From contig WELA01007774.1 of NCBI GenBank assembly GCA_009602735.1, positions 667,850 through 731,849 of the forward strand: a stretch of DNA of 64,000 nucleotides, in the 5' to 3' direction. This document shows, piece by piece, positions 40,703-50,961 of this stretch (the first letter of the stretch is position 1; the number at the start of each line of letters is the position of its first letter). The translations under genes were made by a program, and so were the position numbers. This stretch comes from Mesotaenium endlicherianum. Its lineage: Eukaryota > Streptophyta > Zygnematophyceae > Zygnematales > Mesotaeniaceae. The notes under the pieces were generated by a model. That model searched no databases, was not told the DNA's origin, and saw nothing but the letters and a program-made list of their open reading frames with translations.

Positions 40703-42826
40703 CAGGCGGCATTCGATACGCTCAAGGAGCTGCTGGTGAGCGCTCCTGTGCTTCGGCGTCCTGACTACGCGAAGCCCTTCATCCTCCACACCGACTGGTC
40801 GCAGGCAGGGCTGGGCGCTGTACTGGTGCAGGAGCATGACGGCTTTGAGCATGTGGTGGCCTACGCCAGCCGCAGCAACAACCGCGCGGAAGGCAACTAC
40901 GGCTCCTACAAGGGAGAGTGCCTTGCAGTGGTCTGGGCGATTATGCACTTCAGGCACTATCTCTACGGCACGCACTTCCGCCTGGTCACCGATCATCAGC
41001 CACTTAAGTGGCTCATGACGTCGGAGCGCTTGACCGGCAAGTACGCACGGTGGGCGCTTATCTTGCAGGAGTACACCTTCGACGTGCACCTCCGTCCAGG
41101 CTCGACCAACCTGGATGCTGACGGTCTCAGCCGTAACCCGCTGCCCTCCTCGAGGGATCTCACTGTGGCCCAACACGATGAGGATGAGCCGGTAGCCTGG
41201 CACGCGGCGGCCCTCCTGGCCTTCACCATGGACGGCAAGGTGCGGCCCGCAGGGCTCACTAGCCTGGACATGGTGACCATCACCACGCGGCGATTGGCCC
41301 TGGCAGCGGCAGAGGATCAGGACAGCTGGCAGCGCGATCCCGAGGATGTGTGGGACGACGCCCCAGTGCTGCAGTACGTCACAGCCAAGGAGATGGCACC
41401 CGAAGCCAGCGCACGCGAGCGCGACCGCATCCTCAGGCGCAGCCGCGACTTCATTTTCATGGAGGGGCGCGTGCGGCGCGTGATGGCGGACGGCTCCGTC
41501 CTAGTGGTCCCTGAACCTGCCATACGTAGCCAGCTGGTGCGCCGAGTGCACGAGTCCCTCGGGCACTTCGGTGTCAAGCGCACCCTCAGTCTTCTCCAGG
41601 CCGAGTACTGGTGGCACGGCATGACTAAGGTCGTCGCCGCTGTCGTCAGCAGCTGCACTCTCTGCGACCGTGTGCGCTCGAGCTTCACAGCGCGCACCGT
41701 TGCCCTCAGCCCCCTTCCTATTCAGGGGCTGTTCTACAGGTGGTCGCTTGACTTGGCTGGAGAGCTGCCCAAGTCTCGCCAGGGCAACCTCTACGTCTTG
41801 GTGATGATTGAGCACATGTCCAAGTGGATCGAGCTCGTGCCCTTGCCCAGCAAGGCCAGTGAGGGGATCGCTCAGGCCTTCCTCAATCAGGTCCTTAGCC
41901 GTTTTGGCGGCTGCGCTGAGGTGCTGACCGACCAGGGCAAGGAGTTCCAGGGCAGCTTTCAGAAGCTGCTGGAGCGCTCTATGATCGACCACCGAACCAC
42001 CTCCCGCGATCATCCTCAGGCTGACGGCCTCGCCGAGCGCATGGTGCAGACCGTCAAGCTAGGGTTGCGGAAGTACTGCCTTGCCCACGACCGTACCTAC
42101 TGGGACGACGCCCTCCCTTGGTTGGCAATGGGGTACAGGTTCAGTAAGCAGGCCTCCCTGGCCTCGCACTCTCCCTACTTCCTTCTCTATGGCCGACAGC
42201 CCATCCTGCCAGCAGCAGCCAGAACTGTGGCCGAGAACGTCTTGGACTTGGACAGTCCCGACACATGGAGTGCTCTTATCGGGCAGCGTGCTCAGCTCTT
42301 TCGGCGCCTGATGCCCATGGCCATGGATAACCTCAGCATCGCACAGCATCGCGACACACTGAGGTACGCCATGACTCGTGGAGGAGCCTATCATCCGCGG
42401 GTGTTGCAGTTTTCCGCAGGTGACTTCGTGTACCTGCGACGCCAGACGAAGAACACCCTCGACACCAGCAGCTCGCCGGTCATCCTGCGCGTCAAGCGTG
42501 CCTTGGCGTCAGGCGTCCTGGAGCTGGAAGGCGCAGATGGCCGTCTTCACAAGGACCACACGAAGAACTGTGGGCCGTGCCACCTTCCTAACCTTGACTT
42601 GCAGGTCCGTCCCCGCGACGCGCGGCCGCCCAAGGACTGGGCGTGCCAGATCTGTCACAGCACTGGCCAGGAGGCCAAGATGCTGCTTTGCGACAGCTGC
42701 AACCTCGGCTTCCACATCGGCTGCCTCGACCCGCCGCTGGCCCGCGTGCCCGCTGACGACTGGTTCTGCGAAGACTGCACTGAGCTAGCCTTAGGCAGCG
42801 TACACAGCCCATCAGCTAGAGGCTGA
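40703..42826 (+). CDS. RNase H, DDE integrase and PHD finger of element D
   Basis: It continues RT after the TAG. RNase H: FILHTDWSQAGLGAVLV and GECLAVVWAIMHFRHYLYG. Integrase zinc region: ESLGHFGVKRTLSLLQ then SSCTLCDRV (HHCC). Core: WSLDLAGELPKS, EVLTDQGKEFQGSF and HPQADGLAERM give D, D and E. After the integrase C-terminal barrel (FSAGDFVYLRRQ) the protein ends in a PHD finger, C4HC3: CQIC, CDSCNLGFHIGC, DDWFCEDC (about 42645-42780). Chromoviruses carry a chromodomain at this place; a PHD finger, which in other proteins reads histone H3 tails, is the unusual substitute. Ends at TGA 42824, just before the polypurine tract. Confidence 0.92.
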   Translation, partial: QAAFDTLKELLVSAPVLRRPDYAKPFILHTDWSQAGLGAVLVQEHDGFEHVVAYASRSNNRAEGNYGSYKGECLAVVWAIMHFRHYLYGTHFRLVTDHQPLKWLMTSERLTGKYARWALILQEYTFDVHLRPGSTNLDADGLSRNPLPSSRDLTVAQHDEDEPVAWHAAALLAFTMDGKVRPAGLTSLDMVTITTRRLALAAAEDQDSWQRDPEDVWDDAPVLQYVTAKEMAPEASARERDRILRRSRDFIFMEGRVRRVMADGSVLVVPEPAIRSQLVRRVHESLGHFGVKRTLSLLQAEYWWHGMTKVVAAVVSSCTLCDRVRSSFTARTVALSPLPIQGLFYRWSLDLAGELPKSRQGNLYVLVMIEHMSKWIELVPLPSKASEGIAQAFLNQVLSRFGGCAEVLTDQGKEFQGSFQKLLERSMIDHRTTSRDHPQADGLAERMVQTVKLGLRKYCLAHDRTYWDDALPWLAMGYRFSKQASLASHSPYFLLYGRQPILPAAARTVAENVLDLDSPDTWSALIGQRAQLFRRLMPMAMDNLSIAQHRDTLRYAMTRGGAYHPRVLQFSAGDFVYLRRQTKNTLDTSSSPVILRVKRALASGVLELEGADGRLHKDHTKNCGPCHLPNLDLQVRPRDARPPKDWACQICHSTGQEAKMLLCDSCNLGFHIGCLDPPLARVPADDWFCEDCTELALGSVHSPSARG

Positions 42827-42828
42827 GA

Positions 42829-42840
42829 GCTGGGGGGGGA
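42829..42840 (+). promoter_or_regulatory. Polypurine tract of element D
   Basis: The run TGGGGGGGGA directly after the Pol stop codon is the best candidate for the plus-strand primer. It lies immediately before repeat B1 rather than before A2. By the usual rule this makes B1 + A2 the 3' LTR, with B2 as an extra terminal segment. Confidence 0.6.
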
Positions 42841-42976
42841 ATTAAAACATTTGACGCTTGACTCCCTTTTTGGCTATAAAGCCATTTGTATTATAGACTT
42901 CATTGCAGCAAAGCCTGCTTGTCTATTGTGTGTTGCTTATGCCGACAAGGCGCACCCGATCTCTTAACGCACGACA
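42841..42976 (+). repeat. Repeat B1 of element D
   Basis: 136 bases starting ATTAAAACATTTGACGCTTG and ending CGCACGACA. It matches B2 (43979-44115) closely in the first 90 bases and at the end, less in between. It contains a TATA-like TATAAAG at 42875, so it may act as the promoter part (U3). After B1 come GC and then the TGTC of A2; the join GACAGCTGTC is a perfect palindrome made of the two element ends. Confidence 0.75.
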
Positions 42977-42978
42977 GC

Positions 42979-43978
42979 TGTCATGATTTATTGAGTCGAG
43001 GTTGCCGCACGAAACCGAGCTCCACATGTGTGAACCATCAACCTAGGAAGGCCGACTTTGCATAGACTTTACGCATCCATACGTTGACCTTTTCTCAATT
43101 TCCAAGTCACCAAAGTGTAGCGCGTCGAGTCACCTTCCGAATGGCACCGGGTTCGCGTCATTTGGTCATGTATCGCGCGAGATATGAGCGATCTAGTCCG
43201 CGTCACCTACCGGCCCCTAGCGGATCCTCACCAAAGGGCAATTTGTGTTTCAATGTGCACATTCTTGCCTATTCGTGACCCCCTAAAACCCCTAGCTTGT
43301 GCGCACAAATCCGCGAGCCCCTTAGCCTACATAAGCTTTGCATTTCCATAGTATATGTGCATCATTGAGGCTATAACTTGGTGACTGCATCACCTACTCC
43401 TAGAGGAAGCTTCCTCAATTTTCAGATCCACTTTTGAGGCGCTATCTAGGTAGAATCACCCAAGGTAAGCTCGGCCAATGAGGGACACGTAGCATATCCT
43501 ACGCACCTTGCTTTGATTGGTTTGAGTTATGCTTAGCCTATAGGAGTGCTAGTACATGCCTTGTACACATTAGTGGACATAGGAGAGCCTCCTAGAGTGA
43601 CTACATGCATTGGATCCGCCGCATACCCCGCCGGATTTCCAGGAGTATAAGTACTAGAGATGTCCCTAGATGAGACATCTTTTAGAAGTCCATTATGCCA
43701 GGTGTGAGTAACAGAGATTACCAGTAAAGTTCATACTTTTATCTCTTGTGTTTTCAGGACCACTGAGTCACTCTCTTGTGAAGAGCAAGCCCTCCAGGCT
43801 TCCAGTCACTTGAAAAACTTCACAAGTGGTGAGCAAAGTCACAGCTTAAGCCCTTGCCATAGGACTACTCTGAAGATCATGATGTGCTTCCAGTGATCTT
43901 TTGGGCCATACTTCATTAGTTGTTTTCCTACCAGATTACAATCTTGAGGTGCTCACTCTGGAGAGTACACTTCCCTTA
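42979..43978 (+). repeat. Repeat A2 of element D
   Basis: 1,000 bases starting TGTCATGATTTATTGAGTCG and ending GAGTACACTTCCCTTA, as in A1. The last 380 bases (from about 43600) match A1 with few differences. The interior (about 43030-43590) is unlike the GC-rich interior of A1. No gene is visible in it. Confidence 0.75.
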
Positions 43979-44115
43979 ATTAAAACATTTGACGCTTGAC
44001 TCCCTTTTTGGCTATAAAGCCCCCTTGTATTGTAAACTTCATTGCAGCAAAGCCTGCTTGCTTATTATGCACTGCTTGTGTCAATAGTACGCACATGACC
44101 TCCTAGCGCACGACA
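43979..44115 (+). repeat. Repeat B2 of element D, outer right end
   Basis: Second copy of the B segment, ATTAAAACATTTGACGCTTG to CGCACGACA, followed by the TTAC target duplication. It has the same TATAAAG box (about 44013). No B copy occurs at the left end of the element, before or after A1, which gives the split arrangement A1 ... B1 A2 B2. Confidence 0.75.
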
Positions 44116-45593
44116 TTACTGACTATTGCTGTCTTTTAAAGGCTGGTCTTTTCTCTCGACCTTTGGGAGGTGCTTAGCTGGACACTGCTCTCTGAAGTGA
44201 CCCATCTGCTGGCAACGGAAGCAAACAGATTTTGCTGAGGCTGGTCTCGGCTTAGTCCTACCACCACCTCTTCCATAGCCGCCTCGAGAGAAACCACCTC
44301 TACCTCTACACTGTATAGCATTATACTCATACTCATATCCATCACCCTGATCATCCTGAGCCTGGTCTCTTTCAATTGCTTGTAGGAACCTTGGGGCTTT
44401 TTGACAATCTTAGACACCAAAGCATTACTCTGGCGCTTGTGATTGAACTGCTGCTGATCCCAGGCATCAGCATCCTGGATCAAGTTAGCTAGTTTTTCAT
44501 ACTTCTTTTCAGCAAAATGACCCGAGACTTCGGATTTCAAGCCATACTTGAAGTATGCTATCCTATACCGCTCTGGCAAGTTTGGCTGTTTCATCATGTT
44601 CTCCTGGAACTTCTGAGCAATCTCAGCAACTGAAGTGGTCTGCTTCAGTGTCAGGGAGATCATCGCATAGATAGCTTTCTCCTGCTGGTTGATGACATCA
44701 AACTTCTCATGCAACTTCTTGACAAACTCTACCCACGTAGGGTCACCGAGTTGCTGAGCCTTACGCTCCCCTTTCCAGTATAGCCACCAATCTGAGGCAC
44801 TGCCTTTCAGTAGCGCACCGGTGTGCCTGACCTTCTCGTAATCTTGCAGTTCTGGGTAGTTCTCCAGCCACTGCTCAACATCCGCGAGAAACTTGATCAG
44901 GTAATATTTTCTGTTTCCCTCAAGATCATAGTCCTGGGGAGGTTTCGGCTTGGGCTTACTAGGCCCTCCGCCACCACCACCAGTGGCTTGAGACCCAAGT
45001 TGGTCTCTGTCTCGCAGTAGGGACATTATGATTCTTTTGTCCTCCTGTTGGGACTGATACATGGTCGCCATTTGCGACTGCATTTGAAAGAAAAATGCTC
45101 CCCAGTCTACACTCTGGGGTGGTAGTCTAGCAAATGCAGCAGCAGCATTGGCATCTACTTGCTGAGTAGTGTCCTCAACAATCCCTCTCGCTCCTACGGC
45201 AGTAATTCCTGCCGCATTCAGCCGGTCACGTATTTGACCTAGGGGTACATTGAGTTGTACAGCAGGAGGTGGGTTCAGAACATTGGCCCTGGATGCCATA
45301 AGTTCTTCAGTAGTGCGCTCGTCAGCTGGCTGTCCTTCCCTCCTTTCTGTATCTTCAGCACCCTTTGCTAATTGTTCAGCTTCTAATCTGGCTCTCTCCT
45401 CCTCAGCTTGCTGTGCTGCGACTGCGGCAATAGCAGCTGCCTCATCTGCAGCCTCTCTAGCTGCAATATCTGCCACTGCTTCAAAATAGGTACGGGTTCC
45501 CGCTACATGGCTTTCCGCCTGGTTTTTGACATTCTCGTTATCCTGGTTCTCCATGTCTCGGGAGTTGCTAGTTTGAGAGCTTGTCCTTACCAT
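44116..45593 (-). pseudogene. Gag of element B'
   Basis: From the minus-strand ATG at 45593 (MVRTSSQTSNSRDMENQ) the frame is open through the Ala/Glu-rich N terminus, a Gly/Pro/Lys linker and the capsid region (SASDWWLYWKGERKAQQL; DADAWDQQQFNHKRQ). Near 44383 one base is missing relative to B (GGTTCCTACAAGC against CAATGC), so the zinc knuckle (near 44200) is read in another frame. It is otherwise better preserved than Gag of B. The element D insertion lies just past the Gag-Pol junction. Confidence 0.9.
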
Positions 45594-45614
45594 ACAAAGA
45601 AGACTATGATAACC

Positions 45615-45626
45615 GCTCCGATACCA
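45615..45626 (-). promoter_or_regulatory. Primer-binding site of element B'
   Basis: The reverse complement reads TGGTATCGGAGC, one base inside the LTR, identical to the site in element B and one base from the plant initiator tRNA-Met complement. Confidence 0.85.
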
Positions 45627-45627
45627 C

Positions 45628-46331
45628 TGAAATGAATCGACTTACCAAATAGGCGATTAGCAATTAATAAAGATCTTTATATTAGCAAGTAATCTTTATG
45701 GTATTTTCCGTTAACTGGTTAAACGGCAAAAGGACAACACTAGCAGTGAATAATACTCGTAAGTCAAATGCGAGTGAACTAGCATCAATAATGCAACTAG
45801 TAAACTCTTACATAAGCAAGGTTAGAAGACAGTGCGTGTCAATGGCTTCGCGCCTTGGATTCAGATCTCTCCCAGTAAGCTGTACAAGAGAGTTGGCCTC
45901 GTTTCCGAATGCCGAACTCGAGAGCAATGCCTAGCATATGTATATGTTATGAGTTTACTGTTCAACGACCAGTGCGTTGGCACCGCCTACCCGGGAGTTA
46001 ACCACGTTGGTAGGACCTCGGTTAACCAAATCCACCGCCATCTCCCATCAACCCAAATCGCCATCCATCATAGGGATGTCATCTGGCCATTCATCTAGCA
46101 TATCACATTTAGATGCATATCGAGGCAGTTCGCTGCTACCGAGTACGGAAGTCAGTTGGCTGTCAAAGAATGTGTCAGCAAGCTGACTTAGGTTGACTTC
46201 AGCCTGCTGCTTCCGGCTGAGTCATTAAATTGATATTAAATATGAAGTCCATCAGATTGATTATTAACTAGGGTTCAGCAGGCTGAACTTTTAAATGAAT
46301 ATTATATCTACTAATATATTGATTCATTACA
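45628..46331 (-). repeat. 5' LTR of element B'
   Basis: 704 bases from TGTAATGAATCAATATATTAG (46331) to the CA at 45628. It has a short deletion near the outer end (TTCATTTAAAAGTTCAG) and many substitutions relative to the 3' LTR of the same element. The flanking GCAAT matches the other end. Confidence 0.95.
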
Positions 46332-46586
46332 GCAATGAACTGGAATAAGTCATCATAACAAGGACCACTTCCTCCAAACTGCACTTGTATAAAGCAATTT
46401 GAACATGAAATGAAATTGAACTCAATCATGGCAGTAGGTAAAATTGCAAAACATGCACATGAATGACATGACCGCAAGATGAAAAGAGCACACACAAATT
46501 CACGTCAATGATGGACACATAACCTGTTGCAATTATTAAGCAATGAGCAATGAAAGAATATAGTATAAATTTTAAAAAGAAAATTG

Positions 46587-48034
46587 TCATTGAATGTGGC
46601 GGCTAATATGATGCACAAACAAAGCTCTTCTCTTGGCTGCCCCCGGGATTACCTCCTCTTCAGGAGGGTTGTCAATGCGTCTTTGCCACTCCTCATGAAT
46701 GGCAGGGTTAGACCTGACAAGAATTTGCATGTTATGCAAGATGCAGCAGCTCTTAAGCTGATTTTCTAGAATTCCAATTGCCGCTGGATGACTTACTCTA
46801 CCTCCAAACATGCGCCACACACCCTTGATCCCAAAAGTCCGCTCTACAACCATGCGCGTAGATGACAGGCTAGTATTAAACAACTTCTGCTCGTCGCTAA
46901 GACATATATTGTTTTCTCTCTTGAATAGGACCCGTAACCAATGGTCAGGTGCGTAGCCCCCATCAGCAACAATGTAGGGAGGGACAGGGTGATCTTTCAC
47001 AAGAACAGAAGCACCCCTAAATAACCTCAAGTTTTGCCAATTTGTCCTACAAAGCCAGGAACGCCTCAAGATGCGTTTATCATGCATGTTGCCAGCAGCA
47101 CTTATGGCAACATCCAGAAACATGGTGTTGTGGCCCACAACTGCCTGCAAGCATATGCTATAATTACAGTATTTATCCCAATAAGAAGTAGGGTCTCCTT
47201 AAGCTGGCTTAGTGGCACTCAATATGACTAACATCTCGGGGCTCCACACAATTGAGAAGGCTCCTGATGCAACTCATTCCTCGTATAGCAGCTTGCAAAG
47301 GTTGGCCTGTGAAAGGCATGCGTAGCAAGAAATCAAGCTCGTTGTTCAAAGCCTTAAAGAACTTCTGGACAATCTGGTAGCAGGTAGTAACTCTTAGTCC
47401 AAAAAGTGATGACAGTTCCATGTAAGTCATGCTAGACCCTAGCTTGGTAATAGCACACAACACCATTGTTGGAACATCTATAAACCTGTTCAGGATGGAA
47501 GCAAAGCAGGGAGGAGGATGGGTACAAATGTATGGAGCTATGAGGCTCACTATTATCATCCAGAATCGAACGTCAATGCGATAAAGAGGCCGCCATTGTT
47601 CCGGATCCTACGACGCAACGACCTCTTTAAGAGTGCGTGGTCTAATATATCATTGAGAGCAGTGAGCTTGCTGGAATAATAGCTGAATGCGTGCTTCTGT
47701 GAAGTCTAAGTCTAATTGCACAAGGGCGCCTTGAAAAACAGTATTGCCAGGGTATGATAGAGGGAAACAAAAAGCGCTTGCTATTGGTAGAGGAATGTAC
47801 ATCGAGGAGGTCAGTGAGGTGCTCCATGTCGTTGTCCGAATCAGGGGCGTATGGACTAAGCGATGTGTCCATAGGCTCGTCTACATCTGAATTACTGTCC
47901 GATTCAAACACCTCATGTAATTTTTGCCATGAGGCATATGCAAATACTACCAGGTCGTCAACTAAACTGTCGTCTGAATTAGAAACACAAGGCGAGTTTG
48001 CATTCGACATGGACTGCGAAGAAGGAGCGACCAT
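46587..48034 (-). pseudogene. PIF/Harbinger (HARBI1-like) transposase, decayed
   Basis: Minus-strand pieces in at least three frames. N-terminal acidic part at 47642-48034; helix-turn-helix-like part at 47209-47559 (MTYMELSSLFGLRVTTCYQIVQ), ending in NCVEPRDVSHIE, where family members have a DGTHI-type first catalytic Asp; then a frameshift and a TAA, and the core resumes as SICLQAVVGHNTMFLDV, GNMHDKRIL (second Asp), YIVADGGYA and VVERTFGIKGVWRMF (catalytic Glu). The spacing fits DDE_Tnp_4 transposases. B' lies about 250 bases past its 3' end. Terminal inverted repeats were not found. Confidence 0.85.
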
Positions 48035-49052
48035 GGACGAAGAGAGGAAGAAGAGTACGAGAGAAGTGCACAGAGGGGAATGGGGGTATGAGAAAATGAG
48101 CTAAGCCACAAGCGCTGCGCTTCCTGTGAGACCTCTGAGCGACAGAAAGGCAGACGGTCGGCCTACAAGATGGTGAGGCTGGCTAGCGTTTAGGGTAGCG
48201 CATATCCTTTTCCGATATATTCATACTGACCACGGCCAGTCGGTGCCTGTCGGTGGAGCATTTTGAAAGACAAAGCAATTTGCGTTTGTATATTGAACAT
48301 GTGCAGCTTCGGACAGCTTCGGAATGCTTCGGAAGTTCGGAGCTCACAAGTTAGTTCACGACGACAAAGCGCTTGCGTCAGCAAAATGACGTAATTGTCA
48401 TCGAAGGTTTAGACATCAGAACTTCTGACTGCTCTCAATGCAAATGCGCTGAAGGCACTTCATCACAGACAATGTCTTTCCATCACACCGTACCAAATGG
48501 CACCACAGCAATCATACACCACATCCTATAAATGTCAAGGATCCTACTACATAATAACATTGTACCACATTGTACTAGACCTATGGAGCACGTGCTCCAC
48601 TGCGCATGGAAGTACCACCAGGACGCACCGGAACGTCGTTTGATCTGGTTTGCTCTTGTTTTCAGCTTGTTGCGGCTGTTCTCGGGCTTGCGATTCGCGA
48701 CATGGTGCGTGCAGTCCAGGAAAGTCTGTCCAAAGAGTCCTATGCAGTCGATGCCTAGGCACACCAAAGGCGACTACCTGCGGGCGGACTCAGCAAATGT
48801 GTAATTTGGACTGATACTTTTCAGCGCGGGTGAATGACTTTCTCCTTCTCTTCCCTGCACTTCACATTTCTCGTGATCGACGTACTTCAAACTCGTAGCT
48901 CTCGGTTCTGCTTGCTCGAAACCTGTGACAAATGTGCGTCTCTCTTGCTCGTCTACTTCGAAGCATTTAGCAGTGACTGGCTTCTCACGTTCTGGTCTAC
49001 ATCTTAGTCACTGGATCTGACGAAAACTTCCGATTACAGCGACCAACGCCGG
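48035..49052. other. Upstream region of host gene 1
   Basis: No gene is supported. From about 48450 the sequence is similar to 61024 onward (for example CTTTCCATCACAC, then GAGCACRTGCTC and GTTGCTGCTGTTCTCG-like stretches), so it is the promoter side of a duplicated gene. The segment 48110-48450 has no recognisable content apart from a short repeated CAGCTTCGG. Confidence 0.5.
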
Positions 49053-50927
49053 ATGGCTCTTTCTTTGAGCAAACTGATGACTGCCCTTGTAGTGATATCA
49101 GTGGTGGCACATGCGGCATCTTCTGAAGGTACTCCGTTGCTGATGCCTTTATTCATATGTATAGTGGCGTCACCTGCTATTGCGACAGCCGCATTCTGTC
49201 CTTCAATATAACAATTCGTATACATTTTTGGGTCACTCCTTGCTTTCCATTTGTTCTGCTTGGCCTTCATCTTTCCGTGTGGCTCTTGTTCTGCGCAGCG
49301 GTGAAGATGGGTACGTTATCTCCAGATGGTGCCAATGAGCTGCAAAGGTCCTCAACTTTCTCTTCCTATGAAGTAGCACATGAGACGAATCAAGTGAGTG
49401 ACATACATTGTTCCGTGTGATTAGGTTCCCATTGTCTCAGATGTCACGAGTTTGCTTGATAGCTAGGATGTCAAAACTCTTCCCATGTATTCTCGTAGGT
49501 CTTGAGATCATTGACCAGTCATGTTGGCGGCCTCTAGCAACCTGATTGCATTTCAAAATGAAGAGACCTCGCACCCCTGCCTCTTCTGCTCCACTCCGCT
49601 GAACGGTGCCCCTCTGCTCCTCTTTTGGTCTACAGGTGGAAAAGGACTTGGAGATGACGAGGTTGGGTGGAAAGCGAATGCCAAAATCACACGCGCTGAT
49701 GGCCAAGTTGCCCTCCCGGCATCTTCTGAGCACCGCCGCTGCAGCAAGTGTGCTCACAAGCCGCCATGTTCCGCTCGTGTCCCGCAGCTGAAATGTATCT
49801 GCCACGACCTCTGCTTGACAGTGATATGTTGGTCTGTCACGAGCGGAGGACCCCGTGAAAGTTTCTCTGTGTGACTCTATCTTATGTCGTACAGGCTAAT
49901 GATGAGTCAGATAGATGTCCTCACGTCTACCCGCCCGGATTTGTGTACTGGACATACAGTGATACATGTCACTGAATTGAGCGACACCGAATGCCAAACA
50001 TTCTAATGGTCTCACAACTCCCTGCTTTGTGCAGCTTTGTGCACCGGAGTGGTGTGCGGCGTCAACTCGGCCTGCAAGGTGGTCAATGGGGTAGTCAATG
50101 GGGCTGCCAAGTGTCAGTGCCGCGGTGGATACGTCACTCAGGGCAAGCGCTGCGTTGTCAATGGTATTTACTCTGTAGGGGCTTTCACTCCGACTGTCTG
50201 TAATGTTCAATCTTTGATGTGCGGTGACAAGATCAATGAGCTCTTCCACGCGCGAGATATGCAATGAAATCACTTGTGAATGGTGTGCATTGGCAGATCC
50301 AGTTGCTAGCTTTGTGCCATGTAGAAGATTCACAATGATTGAGGCTGGGGTTGTCGACTTGACTTGACTTGACGTCTCATAACTTGACTTCTTGCCTCCT
50401 GGCAGTTGTGGACGCATCGAAGTTCAAGAAGGCCATCGCTGCCGCAACAGCCAACGACGTCATCATCATCCGCGCCTCGTTCAACGTGTCGTCGACGATC
50501 AAGATCGAAAAGAGCCTGAGGTTCCAAACCTCTGTCTCCGGCGTCACCATCGGCTTCACTGGCGCCTCTCCTCCGCTCACGACGTACGGAATCAGGGTCT
50601 TTGGCACTTCTAAGCTAAAGGTCTCTTTCCGAGGCCTCACCTTTGACGGCTTCAACATCGACCGCACTCTGGTGCATCATCTGACCCTGTCACTCCTCAT
50701 TGCGTTATACTCAAACTTGTACATGGCAAGCAGTGTCCAGAAAGTGTTTTGTCATTTTTCTTGTGTGAAGGAATGGACAGGTGCCACTTGGATGATCACA
50801 TGGCACCCAAAAGCGCATATCAAGCACGCTGCTCGGCTGCCTGATGCGCGTGGAGGCAGGGAAATGCTGAAACGCATGTGCTTGCCTTGCACGTGTGTCA
50901 AGCATATGTGTACTTTATGCGTGCAAC

Positions 50928-50961
<34 letters not shown>

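Larger units (their letters stand above)
31777..44115 (+). mobile_element. Element D: gypsy-like retrotransposon with DNA methyltransferase and PHD finger
   Basis: A 12,339-base insertion in B', beginning TGTC and ending GACA, flanked by TTAC at 31773-31776 and 44116-44119; removing it rejoins the Gag-Pol boundary of B'. The order is repeat A1, Gag, Ala-rich linker, aspartic protease, Ser/Thr-Pro-rich linker, DNMT3-like methyltransferase, RT-RNase H, integrase, PHD finger, repeat B1, repeat A2, repeat B2. Gag and protease share one frame; everything from 37016 to 42826 lies in the -1 phase. Seven in-frame stops interrupt the two frames. Base composition inside D is far more GC-rich than in the host element. 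Confidence 0.9.
25044..46331 (-). mobile_element. Gypsy retrotransposon B', interrupted by element D
   Basis: Minus-strand copy of element B. Outer ends are TGAAATG at 25044 and CATTACA at 46331, flanked by GCAAT at 25039-25043 and 46332-46336, a perfect 5-base target duplication. Without element D (31777-44115, plus one 4-base duplication) it is about 8.95 kb, the size of B. It carries the same third ORF, Pol with the same TAG, and a Gag that is largely open. The two LTRs are 718 and 704 bases. Confidence 0.95.

Noticed and set aside
31777-44115. Element D as a tyrosine-recombinase (DIRS/PAT) element because of its split repeats
   Set aside because: It encodes a clear HHCC-DDE integrase and has a 4-base target duplication; no tyrosine recombinase frame is visible.
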